A model generated the notes under the pieces. It was not told the origin of the DNA. It made no database searches and worked only from the letters and a program-made list of their open reading frames with translations. Source: Tigriopus japonicus (taxonomy: Eukaryota > Arthropoda > Copepoda > Harpacticoida > Harpacticidae). From it: a stretch of 64,000 nt of DNA. Position 1 is the stretch's first letter, and every line of letters begins with the position of its first letter. Of this stretch, positions 36,131 through 47,600 are shown piece by piece. The translations under genes and the position numbers were made by a program. The DNA is taken from contig CM021320.1 of NCBI GenBank assembly GCA_010645155.1, positions 5,532,724-5,596,723 of the forward strand, given 5' to 3'.

Positions 36131-36250
36131 AGCTCGAACGAGCTCACGACTGTTCTGGACGCTTGTCGCCCGGCCTCCCCACCCTCCGGAGGTGAATATC
36201 GGCCTCTTGAGCCGATATTCCACATAGTTGTGGCCAGGTCACGCTGGCCA
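36131..36250. repeat. Cluster of short perfect hairpins
   Basis: Four inverted repeats occur within 120 bp. AGCTCG/CGAGCT with a 2-nt loop is at 36131-36144. The 8-bp palindrome CTCCGGAG lies near 36184-36192. GAATATCGGC/GCCGATATTC with a 7-nt loop is at 36194-36220. TGGCCAG/CTGGCCA with a 6-nt loop is at 36231-36250. The patch is GC-rich in an AT-rich context and lies just upstream (minus-strand sense) of the RT fragment. It may be structured RNA at a retroelement 5' region or part of another repeat. Confidence 0.6.
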
Positions 36251-39039
36251 GCTTCATGCCATCATTTCGACCAAAACTCGTTGTCGCCTCATCAATGGTT
36301 ATTTTAACTTGGCGGTCTGTAAAATGCGAAAACCCTTAAACTGCCCAAATTCTCACGAGCCACCCACAGTTGCCAAACAGGCCTTTTCTCTTCTTTCATC
36401 TGCCCGCGATAAGATTTTTGAAGAGATCATTCAAACCATTCAAACCTCCTCCTGCATCCGTAATTTTTCCAAGTTGCCAGATTTTCTACCCCAACAAGAT
36501 GAGGCTTGCTTAAATTAGTTATTCTTGTTCTAAGAATTTTTGGGATTTTTGGCTCCTTATTCCTAAACAATATTCCTAATTGCCAGATGTTCTACCCGAA
36601 CAAAATGAGACTTGTTTAAAATGTTTTTTCTTTTTAAAAAATACTTAGGATTTTCGTCTGCAAACTATAGACAAGATGACGTTGAGCTTTAGAAAGAAAA
36701 GTGTTTGACGATCCTCTCACAACCTTTCACGATTCTGCACTGTTTGCCCCAGACTGTACAATCTTCATTGTTCGTAACGTAAAAAGCAGGAAATCGACAT
36801 TTGAGGGGGCTTTTAACCTACTTGTAAGCATCCTTTTGTCACCAAATAAAGAAAGGCAAAGAGCTAACCCCAAAGAATCGGTTTGGTGTTTTGGAGGTGG
36901 TCCAAAAAGAAGAGGAAATCCGAAATTCTACCCAACTTTGTCCATCTCAGAGGACAAGCCTTGACACATTTTCTTATTCTTCATTAATACCAGGACCAAA
37001 AGGCGATTTTTTAAATCGCAGAATTCGACTAAATATGATGACCTGTGTAACCTTTTTCTCATTCAAAAGCAATTTTTCAAAAATCTGTTTTAAGTGGGTT
37101 TTATGTATTTTTATATCTTTGACTTTTTGTGTTACAACATACAAAAATGACATTCTTTCCATCTTAATTAAATTTTCAAAGACTTATTTGTTTGAGAATT
37201 TGGGTGTTTATAAGCCCAGAGATACTTTCCGATTCTTTGGGTCAAAAATGGACTGCCTCAGCTAAAATATCGCCGATTTTATTTAAACATTTGAAAAATA
37301 CTGAATTTAGTAGATTATTAGGAGAAACTGTAATATGGACCTGTCTGAAAACCTTGAAAAACTGAAAGAGGGTTATTTCAGTACCAGGTAGCTCTGGCAT
37401 GGGTGTCAAATATGAGTAGTGTTTAGATTTAATCCTCAATAATTCAATATGTCAATGTTCCACGATGTAGAGGAAATCAAGGGTAAACTTAGTAATTCCT
37501 GCGCACCCCTAGCTGAGCTATTATTTAAGGTATTTGAAATTATAATGGATTTTGCGTTTGTGCCTCCTAAAGAGCAGCAAAAAGTAACGTACAATCGAAT
37601 GAGCTCAAATTATGTTATAGCTTCCTTCATAAATTTTCTTTTAAAATACCGAAAGTACAAATCTCATGGTCTTCTACTTTCTCAAACAAGTTTTCAACAA
37701 CATGTGAATGTTCGGTGTTGCCAAAATGGAGTGCAAATTGCGTGATTTTTTTTTTCTGTTGTATGGATTGAGTTGCTAATATGTCGGAGTTTTTCAATTT
37801 TGAAACCTTTTTAGCAATGGATAGTTGGATTGATGATTGAAATGAAGGTCAGATTTAAAATGATGGAAATCAGTTGAAATGATGCTTCTATCCCATGAGT
37901 TTCTTTAGTTTCATGTAATAATTAGTGATTAAGTCAAAACAAAATTGATAGATGAATTGCAAAAACTTACTTAAATAGCTTCTGTCATATATATTATGAG
38001 TACAAAATATCAAAACTTTTTACAAAGTTAAGCATAACAGTCTGTAGCACTGTCAGCCTGACGACTGCTACGAATGCGCAACTTCACCAGGGCTGTCAGA
38101 TAATTGTTCATCAAAAAAGTCATTTCATATGACAATGCAATATTGTGCGCAAGGAAAACGCTCTAATGGCTTCAAGTGACGTTCTAAATATTCACCAATC
38201 AATTTCGTACCTAGTTAGATTGAGTTTTCCTAAACAGTTAGAAACTCAATGCAAATCATCGTGGAGATTCATCAAGAGCTGACTTTACTGAGTCAATTCA
38301 CAGCAGCACTGGGCTTGAACGCGCATCGAGGTTTAAGGAGAACGAGAAGGTTATCTTCCGGCACCCAAGGTTTTGGCCAGCCTTGGCCTTCAAAGGCTAT
38401 TAAGGTCAAACATTATGCTTTCATAGGTAAGCTGAGATCATGAGCGTCAATTTGGTAGTAAATAGTGCATAGGTAAAGTTGCCTCAAACAGGTCGAACCC
38501 AAAAACCACAGTACAATGGAACCGACGTCTTGGGACCAAAATGGCACATGCGCGTACTCTTTTATTATAGCGCTCTAGTTGCAACTAAACATCATTTCTT
38601 CAATTGCAGATTTCCAACTTCTTCTAGTGTTTTATACTTACTCTGCAAACTCTTCAGCATACATAATCCATGCCAAAAATCCGTCCACGTCTTAAATGTA
38701 ACATTTTTCAAACATCTGATCCTGGTGAAACTCGGGCAATTTTTTGGCAGGTCTGTAAATTGCTACAGTTATCACTCCCACGGCTTTTAGATTGTTAGGA
38801 ACTTGGTGGTAAAGACTTGTTCCCAATATTCTTCAAAAACACTTATGCTTAGCATAACTTTCTCAAGCGCATTGACAATTTTTTGAATGGAAGACACTCC
38901 GACACGAAGTGTTTTACATGAGATACGTTTCTTTTTATTTTCTCAAAAATATGTAATCAAAAGGGGAACTTTGATCACATAATACGGCGCAATTTAGTTG
39001 ACGACGCTGCTTGTTCATTAACCACAAACTAAGCCGATC
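36251..39039. other. Intergenic, no gene; small tandem duplication
   Basis: A block beginning TTGCCAGAT (36474 and 36580) and continuing TTCTACCC.AACAA.ATGAG.CTTG.TTAAA is present twice with a period near 107 bp. A 96-codon plus frame (36228-36518) covers the first copy but shows no domain. The remainder to the ZC3H18 stop codon is AT-rich and holds no recognised gene. Confidence 0.5.
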
Positions 39040-41166
39040 TCACGGGTCCATCTTCGTCCTTTTTTTAGCGATGGCATTTTCAACAGCCTTCAATTGTTTC
39101 AACAGTTCCTCCCGGCGATCCGCAGCGGTTTTCTTATCTTTCTTCTTCTTTTCCGTTTTAACTTTAACAGGTTTTTCATCTGCAGGTGGGTCAGCCTTTC
39201 GTTTCCGCGGATTGTCCACCAAAGGCAAGTCCCCTTCATCCTCTTCCTGATCGCCTCCTAATTTTTCAAAGACATTCTTGTTGGGGGCAGGACGATTTGA
39301 GGAGGAAGATTTCAGCGTGAGCTTAATTTGTTGCTTCGAGGTGCCTCCACTACCGCCACCATTGGAGCTCTTGCTTTTGTCATTGAACGGACCGGATTTG
39401 GCTTTGCGACTGGGCTCATCTAACGAGACAACAGGTGGAACCACAGGTTTGACTTGATTTTGAGACCGTTTATCCGACGGCGATGGTGAACGAGACGATG
39501 AAGACCCACGTCGAGGTCTCCCGCCAACTTTGGGCTTTCGGTCCTCAGGTTCTTTTTTTACCGATCGTGGGGTGGCATTCCCCGAGGCCAAGGCCACTAA
39601 TCGTTTTTGCAGGGGTGCCGCATTGCCGCCCGTGGCCTTGGTCGTGGCACTACTACTGGCGAGTGTGGCTAAAGGTGGAGATTGACGTTCCTTTTTGATT
39701 CGACGCGGGATTCCTTCAGGTGTAGAAGAACGTGATCGGGAGCGGGAGCGACTCCGACTGCGAGATGAGCGCGAACTGCCTGACGAATAGGAGGATGAGC
39801 GGTATCGTCGGCGGTTTCGGCCTCGGCCTCGACTGCGCGATCGTGACCTAGAACTACCCGATGATGAGCGCGACGATGATCGAGAGGATCCGTCGGATGA
39901 GTAGCTGCGTCTTCGGCGAACACTACCCGGCGCTCGATCTCTGCCACGATCGCCGCCTCGGTCACGCCTCATCCAAGGATCCTCCCATTGATCACCCCGT
40001 CTCGTGGGTGAAACATGTGGGGGTGAACGGGGCGGGGCAACGCGACGGCCAGGTACACTGACAGGAGGCGGAGGTGAAGATTCGGGGAAGCGATCGCGAC
40101 TGGTTAAAGGAGGAGGCACACGACGCGGAGGATAACGTTCTTCTCGATAGAAGTCTTCCGGTGGGGGTGGCGCAATACGCCGAACAGGAGGGGGTGGAGG
40201 TTCATAGGGGTCTTCGTAATCACTGAAGTTATCCTCGTCATGCAAAGGACTGGCTTGCTTGACGTAGTAGTCATTCTCCTTGTCGAGTTCGGCCTGCGTC
40301 AAACTCATAGCAGTGCGTTTTTCTTCATATTCGGCATCGGTTTCCTTGCGTTGTTGCGATCGGCGTTTCATCTCCTTGGCTTGGCGCAATCCTCGTTCCC
40401 ACGCCGTTTCACGAACCGGCGGAGGCGGAGGAACGGGGGTTTTAACGGGCGATAACGGGTCGGCCGCGTTTTCCGGTCCCACACTCGGAACTGGACCCAC
40501 TTCGAGACCTTCGGCACCCGGTAAAATGGGTTTAGGCGCGGCGAACATGGAATAATTGCCTTTGTCCAAGACCCCGGGATGCATGAACCGGCAGCTTGAA
40601 CCCCACGTGCATTGACCTTTATTATAAAAGCGGCACACGGGCTGCGGTTTGAGGCGCTCTTTGCGATCCTCTTCGTTCTCGTCAGATAACTCACCCTCTT
40701 CGAGTTCTTCGCCGCTCTCTAATTCCGATTCCACTGGCGCTTTTTCCGTCGATAGAGTTTCATTAATGGAGCCTGGCTCCCGACTGACTCCCTCTGACGC
40801 GTTTGGAGACTGAGGCGCGCCACCCTCGTCCTCCCTTCCCCCGAGGTCGTCGTCATCCGCCGTATCTCCGGCCTCCGAGACTTTTTCCGTGGCGGCCAAA
40901 GGGTCTTCCGCCTCCTCCTCCTCTTCCTCTTCTTCCATTTCAAAATCGAGCTCTTCTTCGACGTGTTGAGCGGCGGTAGGCGGGGCGGCGGAAGAGGCGG
41001 GTTCGGCCGGCGGAGAGGCGGGGGGTGGGACCGTGGCCGGGGCATCGGGAGCGGGGGACGAGGGATTGGAGGACGATGAAGACGACGATGAAGAGGAAGA
41101 GGACGACGAACTCGAAGCGGGTGGATCCCCGGGATTTTCAGGAGCGGACTCCCCGGGTTCGGCCAT
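39040..41166 (-). CDS. ZC3H18: Zinc finger CCCH domain-containing protein 18 homologue
   Basis: ZC3H18 is a nuclear protein that, in other animals, links the cap-binding complex to RNA export and decay machinery. The ATG at 41164-41166 (MAEPGES) is chosen; the frame stays open 16 codons upstream but only to a TTG. Product 708 aa, no introns. From the N-terminus: a long Ser run (about residues 18-33), a Pro/Ala segment, acidic stretches (about 70-165), then a single CCCH finger C178-x7-C186-x5-C192-x3-H196 (CRFYNKGQC, CTWGSSC). A charged segment follows (RETAWERGLRQAKEMKRR), then a Pro-rich region, an Arg/Ser-rich region (about 415-485) and a Lys-rich C-terminus with a short coiled coil near 681-703. 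Order and finger spacing match ZC3H18; human is about 950 aa. The single-exon structure is unusual beside spliced neighbours. Confidence 0.85.
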   Translation of the reverse strand: MAEPGESAPENPGDPPASSSSSSSSSSSSSSSSNPSSPAPDAPATVPPPASPPAEPASSAAPPTAAQHVEEELDFEMEEEEEEEEAEDPLAATEKVSEAGDTADDDDLGGREDEGGAPQSPNASEGVSREPGSINETLSTEKAPVESELESGEELEEGELSDENEEDRKERLKPQPVCRFYNKGQCTWGSSCRFMHPGVLDKGNYSMFAAPKPILPGAEGLEVGPVPSVGPENAADPLSPVKTPVPPPPPVRETAWERGLRQAKEMKRRSQQRKETDAEYEEKRTAMSLTQAELDKENDYYVKQASPLHDEDNFSDYEDPYEPPPPPVRRIAPPPPEDFYREERYPPRRVPPPLTSRDRFPESSPPPPVSVPGRRVAPPRSPPHVSPTRRGDQWEDPWMRRDRGGDRGRDRAPGSVRRRRSYSSDGSSRSSSRSSSGSSRSRSRSRGRGRNRRRYRSSSYSSGSSRSSRSRSRSRSRSRSSTPEGIPRRIKKERQSPPLATLASSSATTKATGGNAAPLQKRLVALASGNATPRSVKKEPEDRKPKVGGRPRRGSSSSRSPSPSDKRSQNQVKPVVPPVVSLDEPSRKAKSGPFNDKSKSSNGGGSGGTSKQQIKLTLKSSSSNRPAPNKNVFEKLGGDQEEDEGDLPLVDNPRKRKADPPADEKPVKVKTEKKKKDKKTAADRREELLKQLKAVENAIAKKRTKMDP

Positions 41167-42949
41167 GTTGCCGCCGCGGCCCAGACGAGAACGAGAGCAA
41201 GAAGATGGGGTCAAGTCTCAAATGAATTCGAATCCGTCCAACCCACTCAAACGAATGGGTTCCAACGGGTTTGGAAGGAAGGAAGCTGAGTTTGACTGGG
41301 ATGGGACACGAATGGGAAAAATACGAGCTAACGATATCCGAGGAAGGGAGACACCACCAAGACGACGAGAATATAACTTTACGGAACGGGATGGATGTAA
41401 GTGAGTGAATGCGTGTGTGGTGTAGCGAGTGGGAGCGAGGTTTTTCGGGCCAGGAACACGGCGGTGTGTGCGTGTGTCCGTGTTGATCACGCGACAGCTG
41501 AATCACACCGCCGATCATCATGGTGACCGGAAAAGCAAATGACGGTCTTGGACGAAAATGAGCTCATATGATGGCATGTGTTTCTTACATCTGTTCAAAA
41601 TGGAAATTGCCAATAGTGGATATCAATCGTGTGGCACATTGGTTTGTTGGTGAGGAAAACGTTATAGCCGCATTTTTTCTTTAAGGTTTCAACTCAAGGT
41701 CAAATGGGGTTGTTACACAAGTTACTATGGCTTCAAAGTGATTTGTATTTTAGATGAAGTGTTGATGTATTGGGTTTAATTCCAGTAGACTTTCCGTAGA
41801 ACTGTAATTTTCCCAGCGATATTTTTCCGGGACCGTTAGGACCGCTCTTATAAATGGACCCTTTTTCAAATTGACACCCTGATGTCTTAAAAGATGCCGT
41901 AAAAGAGAAAATGAAGAAGTTTAGGAATAACGAGATGTGCCATTGACCTCCATAAAAAGGAATGGCACTCAATATTTATCACCAAAAACTGCTCAAGGAA
42001 AACGAAATGTATATCGTCATCTCCATGTTTCTTGGCCTAGGGTTTGATAGGAAAGCTTTGCTTTGTCATATAACTTCAAAAATGAAAAAAAATCGACCGA
42101 AATCATCGTCAAATCATTTCCTCAAGTCATGAAGTTCTTCAATTCACTTGTGATACCACAATATAATTTGTCTATTATAACGTTTTTTAACATTTGACAT
42201 GTCACTTCACCATTTATATGAGAACACATATATATATATATATATATATATTTACAATATTTTACTTTATTTTATACAACCTGACATGACCTGAGTCGCA
42301 ATAAACATATTATTATTATTATTATCCATCCTTTGGTCCTTGTTCAACATCTTAAGATTTGACCATCTACTGTATAACCATCATAATATCTTCAATTGAA
42401 CCAAATCTTATCGTCTTTAGTTATCGAGTTGTTATTGCAAAAAGCACAGCTGGCTTTAGTTCCCAACCCAATTCTTTTTAAAACTCAGTGTTTTCGATCA
42501 TTTATGGCTGAGAATGCGTAAAATCCTAACTCGCATCAGATTTTTTCTAAAAATTGACAATTTGGTTACAAATTGGATTTCGTGCAGTGAAACTTTAAAA
42601 TCTGACACATCTGGTACATACGAATAAATCAGCCCTTGACCCTACTTCTAAGTTCTATAGATGCTTTACTAAGTTCTATCCAAGATCCGTTTAAGCTCAA
42701 GATCAAACCTCTGAACAGTTTCACATGTCTGACATCTTCTAACAAAAATGAAATGTCTTGTCATCGCTATCCCTGTAGTTGACATCGACATTGATGTGCC
42801 CGAAAGCTGGCTTAAGTTCCAATTGATTGTTTCCACAAGAAGGTGACATTTGCCAAACAATTTGTTTCTTTTCCTAGTGCTTCCGCGAAAACTTGAAAAG
42901 TCCTCGTTTCATCAACAATCTCATGACAGTTTCTTCTTATTCGTTTCAG
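41167..42949. other. Divergent intergenic region between ZC3H18 and GET3
   Basis: This holds the 5' flanks of two divergent genes. The first ~350 bp next to ZC3H18 is GC-richer, as expected for promoter or 5' UTR. Further along are an (AT)n microsatellite at 42229-42251 and, at 42285-42325, GACCTGAGTCGCAATAAAC followed by an (ATT)n run. The latter resembles the 3' end of a retroelement or SINE on the plus strand. No coding sequence is seen. Confidence 0.5.
42229..42251. repeat. (AT)n microsatellite
   Basis: Uninterrupted alternating TA for about 23 bp. An (ATT)n run follows about 50 bp downstream at 42306-42325. Confidence 0.9.
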
Positions 42950-42977
42950 TGTTGATAATTATTAATTGTCTATCAGG

Positions 42978-44608
42978 ATGGAGCCTTCTAAAACATCCGC
43001 TTTAGACGCATTAGACCTCGACGACACGGATTTAGAGCCCTTAGAGCCCACGCTACAGAACATCCTGGATCAGACCTCCCTCCGTTGGATCTTCGTGGGC
43101 GGAAAAGGAGGCGTGGGCAAAACCACGTGCTCTTCATCTATCGCTATTCAATTGGCCAAAGTTCGTGAGAGTGTTCTGATCATCTCCACCGATCCAGCCC
43201 ATAACATATCAGACGCCTTTGACCAAAAATTCACCAAGGTAAGGGTTTCAAGAACCATTGAAAACTCTTTCCTCTGCTTCGGTCCATGAGTAGTTGAGAT
43301 AATTGATCTTTTCTTTAGAGACAAAACTAAATGATATTCCTTTCGTATACAGGAAAAGGACTAAATTTGAGCTCTTCTAACATTTTGGCGGGGCAATCGC
43401 TCATTAATTTTGTTCAATGTAATTTACGTAGTTTCAAAAAGCTGTCGAGAACCAAAATATGGCCACGTCATTGCATTTAGTTTTTTTAAGCAGCAGGATT
43501 TAAGCACTGTGTCCAACACCGCCTTAATGAGTCTAACAAACTCTAATTTGATCCCCGAACCAAATACATTCTTTCACACATATATTTAGGTTTATTATTG
43601 CACATAGAAACGCCAAAAACCAAAGGTACATCTTTGTCAACGGCAAAAGAGGTATTGTGTCCAGATCTAACCTAGACTGTGTTTCTGACTTAAATTAGCC
43701 CAATAATCCCAAATGACCCGAAGCGCGAAAAAAAAATAGGCTCTTAAAGACAAAACCAAATCAGCTAGTGAGATTCAATGGATTTCGGCTCCAAAATGAT
43801 CCACTATTCAATGATTTCGCTTCAGGTTCCCACCAAAGTGAATGGCTTTGACAATCTCTTTGCCATGGAGGTGGATCCCAACGCGGGTGTTACGGAATTA
43901 CCCGAAGAATATTTCGAAGGGGAAGGCAATGAAGCCTGGAAAATGTCTCGAGGTCTCATTCAAGAGCTTGTGGGCGCATTTCCCGGGATTGACGAGGCCA
44001 TGAGCTTCGCCGAGGTCATGAAACTGGTCAAACGAATGGATTTCTCGGCCGTGGTGTTCGATACCGCCCCCACGGGTCACACCCTCAGACTTTTATCCTT
44101 TCCTACCGTGATCGAAAAAGGTTTGAATAAACTGGTGAAACTCAAGAACCAGATGGGACCGCTCATATCGCAGATGGGACGCATGTTCGGAGGCAATGAT
44201 GCCATGAATCCCGAGTTATTATCCGGAAAGCTTGACGAAATTCTGCCCGTGATCAAACAAGTGAACGAGCAATTTCGCGACGCGAATTACACCACATTCA
44301 TTTGCATTTGTATCGCCGAGTTTCTGTCTCTATACGAAACGGAGCGATTGGTCCAAGAGCTCACCAAATATGGGATCGATACGCACAATATCGTGGTGAA
44401 CCAACTTTTGTTCCAGAAGAAAGGAGAGAAACCGTGCGGTTTGTGTGCGGCTCGATGTCGCATTCAAGCCAAATATCTCGATCAAATTCATGATTTGTAT
44501 GAAGATTTCCACGTGGTCAAGTTGCCTCTCTTGGAGCAAGAAGTTCGGGGAGTCGAGAGAGTGTCTGCATTTTCCACAAATCTCATTAAACCTTTCACTT
44601 CGGACTAA
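42978..44608 (+). CDS. GET3: ATPase GET3 (ASNA1/TRC40), tail-anchored protein targeting factor
   Basis: This cytosolic ATPase binds C-terminal membrane anchors of newly made proteins and delivers them to the ER receptor. Two coding exons are supported: 42978-43238 (donor AAG|GTAAGG) and 43826-44608 (acceptor TTTCGCTTCAG|GTT), joined in phase 0 to give 347 aa; human is 348. Deviant P-loop [10 protein letters not shown] is at 41-50, switch I DPAHN at 72-76, switch [10 protein letters not shown] at 166-173. The CxxC zinc site (C291, C294) at the dimer interface is present, within [10 protein letters not shown]. The N-terminal LEPTLQNIL and the C-terminal [13 protein letters not shown] blocks are highly conserved in the family. 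A 3' splice site (TCGTTTCAG) ends at 42949, so the 5' UTR begins with an exon at 42950, 28 bp before the ATG. Confidence 0.96.
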
Positions 44609-47600
44609 AATAACCTCATTATTAGTGATTTTGAATTATTGTAGAAAACACTGATGGATGATCCAAATACCTTTAAATGAAAAAAAAACATGTGACGATT
44701 AGTTTTAAATCGCGAGGTGCTTGCTTGTTCAATAGGATGCAGGTTTGGTCCAAGGATGGTTCTTGGGTGGCCATGAGATCATTTTTTCGAAACATCCCAA
44801 TTACCGCGCGATATACTGGATTAACAGGATTTTGCCGAGGTTTGATCCATGTGACAATTTTGTAAACGGTTTCAATTACATAATTCAATTTTGTTCCCAT
44901 TCTTTCTAAAGTTTTAAGGGAATGGCGTTTTCAAAATAAAAAGTGATGCCAAGATTTACTATCGCAATGAAACAACCATTATCTAACATTAAAGAAACAA
45001 AACGCCCTAACCTTCAGCCTTGGTGATTTTCAAAAAAGTGTGGGGTAATAATATCCCCGAAAAAAAATTATTGCAACACGTGCAACAAGTAGACGGCTAA
45101 ACATGAAAAGTGTATTTGGAAACTTTCAGATTCATGGTGGATGAGGCATGAAATTGAAAAGAAAAAAAGAAGATAAAATTTATCAACTTTCCATTCTAGG
45201 AAATTAGTATGTCGGGTACGTGTTTATAATTAATAAGAAAAAAAACCGTTTTTCCAGCATGGATTAAACAGGACTATTATTGGACAAGATATCCCCGTGA
45301 CTAACCCTGTTAAGATACGGTTAATGACGAAGTTCAAAAAGAGTGAAGAAAACACCGAAAATAAATATTTGAAAAGAAAAAAAAATTCATAAAAAAGTTG
45401 GCTTTAGCATTAATCCATTTATAGTATGGCAAAAAGATTTGTACATTTTAGATTGGCAGTTCTCAATTAACCGAAATTTACTAACCTTAAACTACTAGAC
45501 CAAAAATTTGGTTATAAAAATAAAAAACAAATTTTGGGCCTTACACGTTTTGTTAAACTGCGGGAAGCTCTGACAGCATGGGATTTACAAAAAGGGAAAA
45601 TGACAAAATTTCACACAGTTTTGGCAATGTCGATTTCAAACCACCAAGAAACGCTGCCAAATATCGTCCTTTTATTCTTGGTCCGTCCTTAGCCATGATA
45701 TTTTAAGCTTAATCCTTGGGTTGTTGCAATTTTCAACTCTACCCACGCATTGTACAATGTAGGACACACTTGCACATACGTCACATACTACATGTGGAGT
45801 GGTCGATGATGCCTCATGACAGAATATCGGGGGTATGAATGTGGTAAAGCTTATCCGATCTATCGAACAATGTTCAACGATCATCTCTGTGCTTTCATTC
45901 GGGACTTCGAAAGAGCGAGGACGGTGATGTAAATGCCCCAAAAAACATAAAAATGACAGTTAACATTCCCGGCTTCGTTTCTTGAGTTTCCAGAAGAGTT
46001 AAGATGGAAAACATAAAAATTCACAAATTTGCGAAACTTAACAACCTCAATTGCCCAGTCTGTCTTTAGATTTTGGGGAACATTCCATTTATGGTTGGAG
46101 AGTCATGGCTAATGGTTTTTTTTTAAACTGTCTCTGAAATATAAATAAAAGATGAACTAAGCTCTCGGAACGGACTGCTCGTAAACTCTTGATTGGAGTC
46201 GAATAAAATCGAGCGAAAAATCAATTCTAATCCTCGATTTCAGCAGTCCCTGACTGAGGAAAAGAGCGAGGGAGCTTTTTCGTAGGGTCGAAGCCAAGCG
46301 TTCGAACGAACTTGCGTCCATACGTATATATAAGGGGAACGCAGAGCGTTCCCCTTACGAGTACACTCACACATATGATGTGCAGTATGTGTAAGAAGTA
46401 CACAGTGTAGAAGTCTGCTTCACATTGAGCTCCAGAGGCAGAGAAGAACACAGTCCTACATAGATGTGGTGGTGGTGGTGGTGGAGCTAGTGCTTATGGA
46501 CGTAGAAGTAAGCACACATTCGTTGAACAAAACTTGCCAGTTGGAGGAAAGACTGCATGAGGGTCGGAAAGAGAGACAAAACAGGAGACTCGAACGTGTG
46601 ATTCAAGTGTCGTGTGGTGCTCCAAGTGGATGGATGGACACAAATTGACTTCTTCAAGACAGCTTCTAACTATCATCCAATTCTAGTTGTTTATTTGCTT
46701 TTGGGTGAGTGTTTTAGCACCAGCTTCATGAATTCCAATACTAGTAGACTTTCGGTTTGGTAGATGATTTTTGATGACCCACGTACCCCAGCCGTGTAAT
46801 TGAATGCTTCTCATTAAAACACACTGGCAGTTATTGGGCACGGATCTTTGCGAATTACTCCCCGAAAACAACCCCCCACCAAACTTCCATTAAGGAATCT
46901 TGAAAAAATGGGAATGGATGGGGTAGAAGATCGACCGACCGACCGATCAACAACAACCCCTTTCGGTTCGGTTCATTTTCTGGACAAGCCATCAATAATA
47001 TTGCCCATTTTCAGGTCGGTTAGAGGCTCAGAGAAGTCTTTGCTCAGAGCGAAATGAAGAAAAAGAAGAAGAGCAGAGCTTGAATATGAAACCTGATTAA
47101 CGGTCTTTTTCCATCTTCATTGTAAATTAGACCCGTTCAACAGGTTTGGCAATATTTGAGGCTCTCACCAATGAGCCGTACACAATTACACAAAGATCTT
47201 TAGAAGGGAGGAGCTGATTTTGGGATTCTCAGCTTTTTGAAACAGGAAAAGAGAGTTCCGATGATCAATTTTCTCCATGCCTGATCGAGTTTCCCCTTTT
47301 TCTGCCTGGATTGCTTTGAGTACACTTTGTTCTATGAACGTCTCGTCGGATCTTCTTGCTTCTTGCATTTTGATTCGGAATAATTTGGATTCTCAAATTC
47401 AGTAGATATCAAATGGAGTTGTTGATCTTGGCAAGAAACAGGAGTGATGTAGTTAGAAACGTAAGCAGATTTGCCTGGGGAGTAATTTGAGTCTTTCATC
47501 TCAGTAAAGGCATTTCAAAACAAGTTTCAAGGACCCGACGAAATCGCTCCAAAGAACAACCTGGACAGAAGAAGTCATAAATGCTTTGCAGTCATGTAAA

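Noticed and set aside
39483..41045. Several 66-108 codon frames antisense or out of frame to ZC3H18
   Set aside because: They are low-complexity shadows of the Ser/Arg/Pro/Glu-rich ZC3H18 coding sequence.
41167..41214. N-terminal extension of ZC3H18 by 16 codons
   Set aside because: The extension begins only at a TTG; the first in-frame ATG is at 41166 and opens on a plausible N-terminus.
42229..42325. Possible regulatory array of AT and ATT repeats
   Set aside because: Simple microsatellites, most likely associated with a decayed retroelement tail.
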